A stretch of 6,990 nucleotides of DNA from Methylomonas sp. (GTDB taxonomy: Bacteria; Pseudomonadota; Gammaproteobacteria; Methylococcales; Methylomonadaceae): NCBI GenBank assembly GCA_026988195.1, contig JALSLS010000447.1:1-6990 (forward strand), written 5' to 3'. Under the pieces are notes generated by a model, which saw only the letters and a list, made by a program, of their open reading frames with translations, did no database searches and had not been told where the DNA came from. Positions 1 through 6,607 of the stretch are shown in pieces; within the stretch, counting starts at the first letter, position 1; the number at the start of each line of letters is the position of its first letter. The translations under genes were made by a program, and so were the position numbers.

Positions 1-11
1 GATTGCGCAGA

Positions 12-93
12 TTTTTTGTTTCTGCTTAAATCATCTCAAGAGGCGCATAGCCAGCTACGTAACGATTGAGATGGTTTGAGCAGGGACAAAAAA
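12..93 (+). repeat. Long imperfect hairpin with conserved 22-nt loop
   Basis: Positions 12-39 and 66-93 are inverted copies matching at 24 of 28 positions. All four differences become G-U pairs if the plus strand is transcribed, so a plus-strand RNA would form an uninterrupted 28-bp stem. The 26-nt loop includes 42-63, which begins GGCGCATAGCC and ends CTACGTAAC. This loop recurs, reverse-complemented, at 3214-3235 inside the palindromic element downstream of suhB, with 20 of 22 bases equal. The left flank is cut by the window edge, so outer arms or target duplications cannot be judged. It may be a mobile palindromic repeat; a terminator for an upstream gene outside the window is also possible. 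Confidence 0.75.
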
Positions 94-235
94 GCCAACA
101 AGGTGGGTGGGTTATTTGTTGCTGGTTGCCTAAGTAAACAATGATTGTGTAGGTGTAGGCGCATCCGCCCACGGCACGAAGGTAATTGAAAATTTCAGAG
201 AGAAAAAGAGATTTGTTTTAATCGCACCGGTTAGT
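94..235. other. Non-coding stretch without recognised gene
   Basis: No credible reading frame, RNA gene or promoter is seen here. A short tandem GTGTAG duplication (147-158) leads into GGCGCATCCGCC (158-169), which resembles the end of the GTAGG...ATCCGCC type of intergenic repeat found in many Proteobacteria. I regard it only as a possible repeat fragment. Confidence 0.4.
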
Positions 236-243
236 GCATGGGT

Positions 244-346
244 GTAACCGTTCACCTCCCCCTTTGAAAAAGGGGGATTGAGGGGGATTTGTCTAATAAA
301 ATCTCCCCTAACCCCTCTTTTCCAAAGAGGGGGACTGAACGGTTAC
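244..346. mobile_element. MITE-like palindromic element with 8-bp target duplication
   Basis: A 103-bp element is bounded by perfect 11-bp inverted termini, GTAACCGTTCA (244-254) and TGAACGGTTAC (336-346). It is flanked immediately on both sides by the same octamer GCATGGGT (236-243 and 347-354), a direct repeat that fits a transposition target duplication exactly. The two halves are near-complementary along their whole length. Each half also folds on its own into a perfect 9-bp hairpin with a 3-nt loop (257-265/269-277 and 312-320/324-332). It encodes nothing, so it would need a transposase in trans. C-rich/G-rich palindromes of this kind occur in many bacterial genomes. The family supplying the transposase cannot be named from the sequence, though 8-bp duplications are used by several IS families. 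Confidence 0.88.
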
Positions 347-362
347 GCATGGGTAGTTATTT

Positions 363-476
363 GCTCCTGCAATATCTGCATTCACTACATCCATATAGAT
401 TATGCCCGTAGGTAGAATATGCAGGAGCTATTATCGAGGAGCAGCGAAGCGGTGTGCCGAGGGGGCGGGCGCTCCT
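363..476. repeat. GC-rich intergenic repeat with GCTCCTGCA / TGCAGGAGC arms
   Basis: A perfect 9-bp inverted pair, GCTCCTGCA (363-371) and TGCAGGAGC (420-428), is followed by a second inverted pair, AGGAGC (437-442) and GCTCCT (471-476). The segment after 435 is clearly richer in GC than the surrounding DNA. The repeated GGAGC core and the position directly downstream of cysE are typical of dispersed extragenic repeats. Only one copy is present in the window, so dispersal is inferred. A short open frame across it has no protein-like character and is not annotated. Confidence 0.45.
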
Positions 477-490
477 ACCAAGCACTCCAC

Positions 491-1237
491 TTACTCCTTA
501 ATTTCACACCCGTCCAATGAAGGCATAGCTTGCTCACTACAATCGATACCCGACTCACTTAGCACTTTATGCATTTTTTCTAATTGCTTATCCATTACAT
601 GAATATGATCCAACATGTGGTTAATCGCATGAGCAACAGGATCAGGCATATCTGCCGTTGCCCCATAAGCATTAAACCCCATTTTTGAGGCAATCTCTTC
701 CCGCTCTTTAGTTGTTTTCTTCTTACTGCTATCAATAACCCGCCCAGGAATCCCAACGACTGTTGCCCCCGCTGGCACAGATTTAACAACAACAGAATTA
801 GACCCTATCCTGGCAGCTTCACCAATTTCAATAGGCCCTAATACTTTTGCTCCTGCACCCACAACCACACCATTAAATAAAGTCGGGTGACGTTTACCTT
901 TATCCCACGATGTTCCACCTAAAGTCACACCATGATACAAAGTACAGTCATCGCCAATAATAGCGGTTTCTCCAATAACAACTCCCATACCATGATCAAT
1001 AAAAAAACGCCGCCCAATTTGAGCACCTGGGTGTATTTCTATCCCCGTCAACCACCGACCAATATGTGAAATAAACCGCCCTAACCAACGAAAGCCTCTC
1101 CCCCAACAATAATTAGCTAGGCGATGAATCATTAAGGCATGAAAACCTGGGTACGTTGTAATGACTTCAAAGACAGATTGTGCAGCTGGATCCCTGTCAA
1201 AAACACAATTAATATCTTCTTTAATTAATTGAAACAT
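491..1237 (-). CDS. cysE: Serine O-acetyltransferase CysE
   Basis: This 248-residue cytoplasmic enzyme transfers acetyl from acetyl-CoA to L-serine, giving O-acetylserine, the first committed step of cysteine synthesis. The N-terminal helical part has the RDPA motif (Asp16). The left-handed beta-helix of hexapeptide repeats spans about 66-165, with the catalytic DHGMGVVIGE (Asp81, His82; E. coli His158 equivalent), YHGVTLGGT (101-109) and KRHP (His117; E. coli His193 equivalent). The length matches the shorter CysE type rather than the 273-residue E. coli form. The C-terminal tail (about 170-248, with PDPVAHAI and MLDHIH) resembles Pseudomonas-like proteins. It ends ...CEIKE and lacks the terminal Ile that E. 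coli CysE inserts into CysK. It lies 5 bp after trmJ with only a weak ribosome site, suggesting co-transcription and coupling. No iscR follows within the window, although iscR is the usual neighbour in many gammaproteobacteria. Confidence 0.96.
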   Translation of the reverse strand: MFQLIKEDINCVFDRDPAAQSVFEVITTYPGFHALMIHRLANYCWGRGFRWLGRFISHIGRWLTGIEIHPGAQIGRRFFIDHGMGVVIGETAIIGDDCTLYHGVTLGGTSWDKGKRHPTLFNGVVVGAGAKVLGPIEIGEAARIGSNSVVVKSVPAGATVVGIPGRVIDSSKKKTTKEREEIASKMGFNAYGATADMPDPVAHAINHMLDHIHVMDKQLEKMHKVLSESGIDCSEQAMPSLDGCEIKE

Positions 1238-1242
1238 AAGTA

Positions 1243-1977
1243 CTACTTATCATTATGAGTTTGTGAAAACCTTAAAATACCTCGAAGTATATCGACCTCT
1301 TTAGTATCCAAAGCGACTCTGTTATATATTCGGCGTAGACGTCGCATAATTGACTGCGACTTATCCACATGTAAAAAACCGATATCAGCCAATGTTTGTT
1401 GCAAGTGCTCATAAAACAATTCCATTTGCTTAACACTAGCCAATGGCTCTTGATTTTTGTCACCAATGGAGCTTTTAGCTTGCTGTCCTGAAGCGACAAA
1501 TAACTCATAAGCTACAACCTGTACCGCAGTCGCTAAGTTTAGTGAGCTATAATCCGAGTTACAGGGGATTCGCAATAAATAATGACATAAGTCTAATTCA
1601 TGATTTTTTAAGCCTGAACTCTCTCGACCAAAGACAATAGCAATCTTATCCTCTGCTTTACCTTCCGTAGGCATTACAAACTTTTCAGCACATTCTCTTG
1701 CCGTCAATTCGGGCCAACTAATCGTTCTATCTCTCGCACTTGCCCCTAATACAACCTGACAATCTGCAATAGCCTCTTGCAAGCTTTCATAAACGATAGC
1801 AGAGCTTAAAACATCATCAGAGCCCGCAGCTCTTGCTGTTGCATCAGCACTAGGAAAAACCTTTGGCTTAACTAGGCATAACTCAGTTAGAGTCATATTT
1901 TTCATAGCCCGAGCAACCCCACCTATATTTCCAGGGTGTGAGGTTTCTACCAAAACAATCTTAAAATTTGTAAGCAT
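1243..1977 (-). CDS. trmJ: tRNA (cytidine/uridine-32-2'-O)-methyltransferase TrmJ
   Basis: This SPOUT-class, S-adenosylmethionine-dependent methyltransferase modifies the ribose of nucleotide 32 in the anticodon loop of certain tRNAs. From the ATG at 1977 it is 244 residues, the normal family length. Motif 1 is SHPGNIG (13-19), with VARAMKNM following. The knotted SAM site is built from FGRESSGL (117-124) and IPCNSDYSSLNLATAVQV (137-154). The C-terminal helical extension (about 185-244) contains the conserved MRRLRRIYNR segment. A TTG two codons upstream is also in frame, but ATG giving MLTNFKIVLVETSHPGNIGG matches how family members begin. No clear Shine-Dalgarno sequence precedes either. 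It is the first gene of a probable trmJ-cysE unit and diverges from suhB. Confidence 0.96.
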   Translation of the reverse strand: MLTNFKIVLVETSHPGNIGGVARAMKNMTLTELCLVKPKVFPSADATARAAGSDDVLSSAIVYESLQEAIADCQVVLGASARDRTISWPELTARECAEKFVMPTEGKAEDKIAIVFGRESSGLKNHELDLCHYLLRIPCNSDYSSLNLATAVQVVAYELFVASGQQAKSSIGDKNQEPLASVKQMELFYEHLQQTLADIGFLHVDKSQSIMRRLRRIYNRVALDTKEVDILRGILRFSQTHNDK

Positions 1978-2006
1978 TTGCAATACACGTTTAGATAAAA
2001 TAGAAC

Positions 2007-2015
2007 ACTATACCA
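2007..2015 (-). promoter_or_regulatory. Candidate extended -10 promoter for trmJ-cysE
   Basis: On the minus strand this reads TGGTATAGT, an extended -10 (TGn plus a 5/6 match to TATAAT). No convincing -35 lies 17 bp upstream. Transcription would start about 23 nt before the trmJ ATG. Inference from consensus only. Confidence 0.4.
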
Positions 2016-2022
2016 AAAGTTT

Positions 2023-2031
2023 TGTTATGCT
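2023..2031 (+). promoter_or_regulatory. Candidate extended -10 promoter for suhB
   Basis: TGTTATGCT has the TGn extension and a 4/6 match to TATAAT, with no good -35. It would give a leader of about 30 nt before the suhB ATG. It sits only 7 bp from the candidate minus-strand promoter, so polymerases at the two sites would compete. Weak evidence. Confidence 0.28.
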
Positions 2032-2066
2032 AGAGAGTTTTCTCACTGCCAATATCCAATTCAACT

Positions 2067-2861
2067 ATGCATCCAATGCTTAATATCGCCATCCGTGCCG
2101 CAAGGAATGCTGGGGACTTGATTCAACGTTCAGCAGACAACATTGGTCAACTCACCATTAACCAAAAAACTAAAAATGATTTTGTGAGTGAAGTTGATCG
2201 CACAGCCGAACAAGAGATCATTCAAGTCATCAAGTACGCATACCCAGACCATGGCATCCTTGCTGAAGAAAGCGGCGAACATAAAGGCAATGACTATACT
2301 TGGATTATCGACCCTTTAGATGGTACTACAAATTTCCTACACGGCTACCCTCAATATGCAGTTTCAATTGCCTTAAAACATAAAGGTAAAACAGAGGTTG
2401 GAGTGGTGTATGACCCGCTCAGAGATGAATTATTTACCGCTGAAAAAGGTGGCGGTGCAACCCTAAACAATCGTCGTATTAGAGTAAGTAACCAAACAAA
2501 CCTAAACTCAGCACTGATAGGAACAGGATTCCCCTTTAAATACCCTCAACATTTGGATGCGTATTTAAGCATGTTTAAAGAGCTTACCCCCCAAACAGCA
2601 GGTATTAGACGCGCAGGATCAGCAGCACTTGACTTAGCCTACCTTGCAATGGGCAGACTGGATGGCTTTTGGGAAATTGGCCTTAAAGAATGGGATTTTG
2701 CTGCCGGAATTTTGTTAGTACAAGAAGCTGGCGGCGTAGTGACTGACTTTTCTTTTGATGACAAGTTTGTACAATCAGGCAACATCATTACAGGAAACCC
2801 AAAAATGCACCAAGCACTTTACCAGTCTATTGAGCCGTTTGTGACTGAAAAATTGAAGTAG
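2067..2861 (+). CDS. suhB: Inositol-1-monophosphatase / Nus factor SuhB
   Basis: This 264-residue cytoplasmic Mg2+-dependent phosphatase of the FIG superfamily hydrolyses inositol monophosphates. In E. coli the same protein also joins the rRNA antitermination complex with Nus factors. The metal-site motifs are complete: Asp44 region (DFVSEVDRTAEQEI, 38-51), ILAEESG (64-70), motif A DPLDGTTNF (82-90) and motif B EWDFAAG (208-214) followed by AGGVVTDF. Length and start (MHPMLNIAIRAARNAG) are typical for the family. No strong Shine-Dalgarno sequence precedes the ATG. It stands alone on the plus strand, divergent from trmJ, and no obvious rho-independent terminator follows. Whether it acts in rRNA antitermination here is inferred from the orthologue. 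Confidence 0.95.
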   Translation: MHPMLNIAIRAARNAGDLIQRSADNIGQLTINQKTKNDFVSEVDRTAEQEIIQVIKYAYPDHGILAEESGEHKGNDYTWIIDPLDGTTNFLHGYPQYAVSIALKHKGKTEVGVVYDPLRDELFTAEKGGGATLNNRRIRVSNQTNLNSALIGTGFPFKYPQHLDAYLSMFKELTPQTAGIRRAGSAALDLAYLAMGRLDGFWEIGLKEWDFAAGILLVQEAGGVVTDFSFDDKFVQSGNIITGNPKMHQALYQSIEPFVTEKLK

Positions 2862-2983
2862 TTTTATTTACTCTTTTAGGTAGCGGGTTAAATGTGTGTA
2901 TGTGATGTACGAACAATAAGCTAATAAAATCAGGCAATAATCAGCTAGGTATACAGCGAACGGTTATCAGACCAACTACCCAA
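2862..2983. other. AT-rich intergenic stretch after suhB
   Basis: No gene, terminator hairpin or clear promoter is visible. The left boundary of the IS1-family remnant cannot be placed precisely. A 6-bp stem CCAACA/TGTTGG (2984-2989/2996-3001) lies just inside the next feature. Confidence 0.4.
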
Positions 2984-2994
2984 CCAACACCTTT

Positions 2995-3350
2995 ATGTTG
3001 GAATGTTGTTACAAAACTTGTGAATTTAGAACCAAGGAAAAAACCATTGAAATGGGTGAGCAGTGGTCTTTTGTAGGAAACAAAAGTAATCAGCATTGGT
3101 TATGGCATGCTGTTGATCATAAAACCAACACAGGTGCTTGCTTATACTTCGCGCGGTCACGACTGCGGATTTCTAACCGCTGAGTTTTTGCCAATAGCTG
3201 CGTTGCTGAAACAGTTACGTAGCTTGCTATGTGCCAGTTTCAGCGCCTTGCTATCGACAAAAATCAGCAGCTTATAAACTCCCCATCCGTGACCGCGCGA
3301 AGTATATGTTTTTGGCACGCATAAAGACGTTATTTTAAAGAATTAAAGGC
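2995..3350 (+). pseudogene. Decayed IS1-family transposase fragment, split by a MITE
   Basis: The frame from 2995 reads ...TIEMGEQWSFVGNKSN (from about 3046) then HWLWHAVDHKTNT, which matches the InsB core of IS1-family transposases (E. coli IS1: EMDEQWGYVGAKS). An extra G at 3133-3134 shifts the frame; without it the reading continues VLAY up to 3142. The rest, VFGTHKDV (3308-3331), resumes exactly after the 160-bp element at 3145-3304. A missing base near 3335 is then needed to read FKELKA. The acidic residue after EM is Gly (codon 3055-3057) where IS1 has the catalytic Asp. Upstream, the neighbouring frame reads NVVTKLVNLEP, which resembles the end of InsA, and an A6C run (3038-3044) lies at the frame overlap as in IS1. 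Both IS ends and most of the catalytic domain are missing, so it is inactive. Confidence 0.82.
3145..3304. mobile_element. 160-bp palindromic MITE with TA target duplication
   Basis: Perfect 17-bp terminal inverted repeats, TACTTCGCGCGGTCACG (3145-3161) and its complement (3288-3304), are flanked by TA on both sides (3143-3144 and 3305-3306). Deleting the element plus one TA restores GCT-TAT-GTT and a continuous IS1-transposase reading (LAY|VFGTHKD), so the insertion is documented by its target. Inside, 3179-3198 pairs imperfectly with 3250-3268, and an 8-bp stem GCTGAAAC/GTTTCAGC (3205-3212/3237-3244) closes a loop at 3214-3235. That loop matches the hairpin at 12-93. TA duplication is the signature of IS630/Tc1-mariner-type transposition, so a non-autonomous relative of that group is likely. 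It lies between the 3' ends of two convergent genes and could act as a bidirectional terminator. Confidence 0.87.
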
Positions 3351-3403
3351 GTTCCGCTTTATTTGCCACTCACCAAGTTTAAGCACCCCTCTTTGCAGAA
3401 TAA
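3351..3403. other. Short tail between IS remnant and receptor stop codon
   Basis: No recognisable coding or IS1 similarity remains here. A weak hairpin around AAAGGCGTTCCGCTTT (3345-3360) precedes this stretch and is too small to call a terminator. Confidence 0.3.
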
Positions 3404-6400
3404 TTACAATTTTAGATTGATACCAGCCCAGAATGCTCTGGGAGCACCCGGCGAAACAAAGGTAGAGTGTGTCCAGTCATTACTGTTATGGTTAAACCCT
3501 GATGCATTCTGAACACCGTTTTTGGATTCGGCGAAAGAGTTCAGCCCCAAGTTGCCTGCGTTTACATAGTCTGTATCCAATAAATTCTCTACACGTAAAA
3601 ATATCGCGAATTTATCCCCGACATCATAACTGGCATTCAGGTTTAGAATAGCAAAGCCAGGGATTTTTCCTTTACCGACATAATCGCGGCTTTGTATGCG
3701 ACCAGGGACTGAATCATTGCCACCGGGTTGATGTTCGTTATTTTCGTTGCCGCGAACAAAGGACGAGCTTTGCGCGACCATATTCAGACCTAAGGTAAAA
3801 CTCGATGTAATATCCACGTCCAGCCCAGCTCTAAGCGCATGTTTTGGTACACCAGGCATGAAATCACCCTTTTCGATATTAAAGATATTAGCTTCACCTA
3901 TCACTTTTCTTGAGGAACTGTTGGACGGGTTAACAATAGTAGCCTCAGACTCAAAGGTTGCTTCGAGATAAGTGTAATTTGCAAACCATCTGAATTTGCC
4001 TCCTGCTTTTTTCAAGCCAAGTTCAACCCCTTGTCTGCGGGTTTTGCCAAAGGTATCAAATACCCCCCGGTTACCATAACCTTGTGATGCAAACTGGATG
4101 TCGTTTTTCAGGTCAGTTCGAAAGAAGGCAAAGTTCCAGTCAATATCAGAGCCAAACATCTCAAATAGTCCACGTGCGCCAATTTCCTTGCTGATGGAAA
4201 TCACCTGTGGCAAGTATGGATCCTTGGTTAAAGCGGTGGGGATGCTACATCCTTCAAACTTACCAGTTTCCGGATCGTCTTCGCCTGACCGGGCGCAACC
4301 TAACTCAATAACAGAAGGGGTTCGTACTCCCCGGCTGATATTGGTAAAGAGGTTTAGCTCCTCGATGGGCAACCAAGAAAACCCCAGAGATGGATTCCAA
4401 GATCGGTATTCAAAAGCGTCTTCAGTACACTGAAAACGAGCATCACCACGGCCAACTTCATCAGGGGTGCCACACCTTTCTTCACCTCTAAATTCCTGAT
4501 AAAGCGGTTGCTCGATATCAGAAGCATTCTCATTCTTAACTTTTGTATGGCTATAACGTCCACCAAAGCTAATATTAAAACCAGGCAAGGCCTCCCAAGC
4601 ATCAAAAAAAAACACCGCAAAAGTAGAGCTGGAACCCTCGAGTTCGTTGCGTTTTATATCATCGCGCAGGGCATCATAACCGTGGAAGTCTGCCGCTGTA
4701 GGGTTGACATCAATTCCAAATGCTATTAACAAAGGAATAAGAGCCTCATCAAAGGGTGAAATTCTTCGTTCAGGATCGAGTTCGACCTCACGATTATCAT
4801 TAATCCAGCCCAGTCGTGCAGATTGTGTAAAATACGTCTCATTCTTGTCAAAGGTACTGCCAATCACCAATTGATTACTCTCAGTGACAAAGTTTAATTG
4901 CATACTGAAACCGTATGTATCCTGCTCTATCAAGCCATTTAGAAACACGCCATTGGGAATACAGTCTGGGTTCCCAGGCCCCGTACCTGCATCAAGCACA
5001 CCATTCACATTGATACCGTTACAAGGTGTGACTCTTGTAGCGGCCTTGTCCCAGTCATCCCAGAAGTCACCACTACTCATAATTTGGCTTACTTTCCTGC
5101 GATAACCCATCAGTGATAAAGATAGCTCGGACGTTATATCGTACTGACCCATCAACTGAAATTGAAGCAATTTATTTTGTACAGTGTCGGGAGATGTATA
5201 GACGGCAGATGGATCTCGCCGATAATCTGCCTCTGGTAGCGTGCCGTTACCAACCATTTTATTATCCGCATACATGGAGTGAAAGATGACCTTTCCGGCA
5301 TCAAATTCATAATCTAAACGAACAAAGGCCTGTCTAATATCAGAAGGGGAATTATTGCGCCAACCATCTTCATTCACCTGGTTATAAGCCACAAAGGCAG
5401 CAAAATCGTTGTAGTTGTAGCCAACAGTGCCCTGGATCTGTTTTCTCCCCCAACTTCCCCCAAGCACTTGACCATCAAAACCCTCTGAGGTGAACCCCGA
5501 TTTTGTGGAGAGCGATAATGCCCCACCCAAGGTATTCAGCCCAAAGAGAGGGTTGGACCCAGGGATTAAATTCATGCTGTCGATTGCATTCAAAGGAATT
5601 AAATCCCAGTTAACGATATCACCAAAAGCTTCATTCACTCGAATGCCATCCAAATAAACGGACAAGCCTTGTGGTGTGGCAACTAGAGGCGAGGCAGAAA
5701 AGCCTCGGAAGTTAACATCTTGACGAAAGGCATTACCTGAGTAGTCATTTACCGTTACTGATTGTAAATGTTCATTCATAAATTGCGATACATTGATAGC
5801 ACGCGATTTCTTAATATCATCACCTGTGGCAGTTTGGATATTGGTGGTTATTTCACCTCTATCGAAATGGGTTCCTGGTAGCGGTGTAATGGCCCTCATG
5901 GGCTTACCGATGATCTCCATTGTTTCGAGTATTCGGGTCTCTTCTGCATTGACCGTTTCAGTGCTCGGCTCTGCTATTTTACTATCGACAGATAGTTCAG
6001 TTTCCACGTACTCCATGTCATCATTGAGCGGATCTGCCTCTGAAGAAAGGTTGCCTTCAACGGAGTGGGCTTCCTCTTCCGTGTACGCATCGACCTTTTC
6101 ATCATCAGTGTACACATCAACATCATTAGCGTAGGTATCTATATCAGCATCAGCGACAAGGATAGCTGCTTTTCCGGCTGGAGCTTGGCTCCATGAATTA
6201 ATATCGGAGAAAGGCAAGTCTGGATAAGAAGCTTTTGAAGGCTTCAATCTAGGATAGATTTTAAATGCTTGCGGAAGTGATTTATTTTGCTGGGGAAAAG
6301 ATAGCCTGACCACTGGGGAAGGCATAACAGAAGAATTTGGAACTGCTGCCAAGAGAGTAGAAAAACTATTGCAAATTCCTACAACAGTCATAATATGAAT

Positions 6401-6430
6401 AAAAAAAAATTTTAAGGTAAATCGAGACAT
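3404..6430 (-). CDS. TonB-dependent outer-membrane receptor with acidic N-terminal extension
   Basis: This 1008-residue protein is expected to import an unidentified ligand across the outer membrane using TonB energy. A signal peptide (about 1-29, SRFTLKFFFIHIMTVVG...TLLAA) is followed by an extension of about 135 residues. This is first Pro/Lys-rich, then strongly acidic with three imperfect VDxYT-like repeats (about 96-120). A TonB-box-like segment LETMEIIG lies at 168-175. The plug runs about 190-312 (RQDVNFRGFSASP, LSVYLDGIRVNEAFGD, GSNPLFGLNTLGGALSL). The 22-strand barrel type follows and ends ...RVENLLDTDYVN and INLKL, without the usual terminal Phe. Three cysteine pairs (470/490, 653/668, 712/728) fall in likely external loops. 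The frame can be extended one codon to a TTG at 6433, but ATG at 6430 is preferred; no strong Shine-Dalgarno sequence is seen. It diverges from the secreted-protein gene at 6716. Substrate unknown. Confidence 0.94.
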   Translation of the reverse strand: MSRFTLKFFFIHIMTVVGICNSFSTLLAAVPNSSVMPSPVVRLSFPQQNKSLPQAFKIYPRLKPSKASYPDLPFSDINSWSQAPAGKAAILVADADIDTYANDVDVYTDDEKVDAYTEEEAHSVEGNLSSEADPLNDDMEYVETELSVDSKIAEPSTETVNAEETRILETMEIIGKPMRAITPLPGTHFDRGEITTNIQTATGDDIKKSRAINVSQFMNEHLQSVTVNDYSGNAFRQDVNFRGFSASPLVATPQGLSVYLDGIRVNEAFGDIVNWDLIPLNAIDSMNLIPGSNPLFGLNTLGGALSLSTKSGFTSEGFDGQVLGGSWGRKQIQGTVGYNYNDFAAFVAYNQVNEDGWRNNSPSDIRQAFVRLDYEFDAGKVIFHSMYADNKMVGNGTLPEADYRRDPSAVYTSPDTVQNKLLQFQLMGQYDITSELSLSLMGYRRKVSQIMSSGDFWDDWDKAATRVTPCNGINVNGVLDAGTGPGNPDCIPNGVFLNGLIEQDTYGFSMQLNFVTESNQLVIGSTFDKNETYFTQSARLGWINDNREVELDPERRISPFDEALIPLLIAFGIDVNPTAADFHGYDALRDDIKRNELEGSSSTFAVFFFDAWEALPGFNISFGGRYSHTKVKNENASDIEQPLYQEFRGEERCGTPDEVGRGDARFQCTEDAFEYRSWNPSLGFSWLPIEELNLFTNISRGVRTPSVIELGCARSGEDDPETGKFEGCSIPTALTKDPYLPQVISISKEIGARGLFEMFGSDIDWNFAFFRTDLKNDIQFASQGYGNRGVFDTFGKTRRQGVELGLKKAGGKFRWFANYTYLEATFESEATIVNPSNSSSRKVIGEANIFNIEKGDFMPGVPKHALRAGLDVDITSSFTLGLNMVAQSSSFVRGNENNEHQPGGNDSVPGRIQSRDYVGKGKIPGFAILNLNASYDVGDKFAIFLRVENLLDTDYVNAGNLGLNSFAESKNGVQNASGFNHNSNDWTHSTFVSPGAPRAFWAGINLKL

Positions 6431-6607
6431 CAAAGGCTAGCAGTAACATTTATGGTTCATCCAAAGGTTAATGATAGATGCTAAAATTTAATTTGTAATT
6501 AGGTTTATCAAATAGCACTTACTTTCAGGAAAAACTCCTGCAGATTTTCAGTTGGTTTTATTTTAAACTCCTTAAACAAAACTATGCGAAGGTATCGAGC
6601 TAAAAAA

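Noticed and set aside
244..346. CRISPR-like or rho-independent terminator reading of the G/C-rich palindrome
   Set aside because: There is no repeated spacer structure and no U-tract directly after a stem; exact target duplication makes a mobile element the better explanation, though a secondary effect on transcript ends is possible.
402..602. Plus-strand open frame of 66 codons
   Set aside because: It crosses the GC-rich repeat and runs antisense into the end of cysE, with no protein-like character or ribosome site.
2995..3183. Open frame of 62 codons as an intact small gene
   Set aside because: Its middle is IS1-transposase sequence and its end is read out of frame into the palindromic element; it is part of the pseudogene.
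4098..5105. Plus-strand open frames opposite the receptor gene
   Set aside because: They are antisense shadows of a long gene with clear domain structure.
6467..6485. Fur box upstream of the receptor
   Set aside because: Only 11 of 19 positions match the classical consensus, and only one half-site is good. The position is plausible but the evidence is insufficient for iron regulation.
6483..6511. Minus-strand promoter with TTGATA -35 for the receptor
   Set aside because: No acceptable -10 hexamer lies at 16-18 bp spacing.
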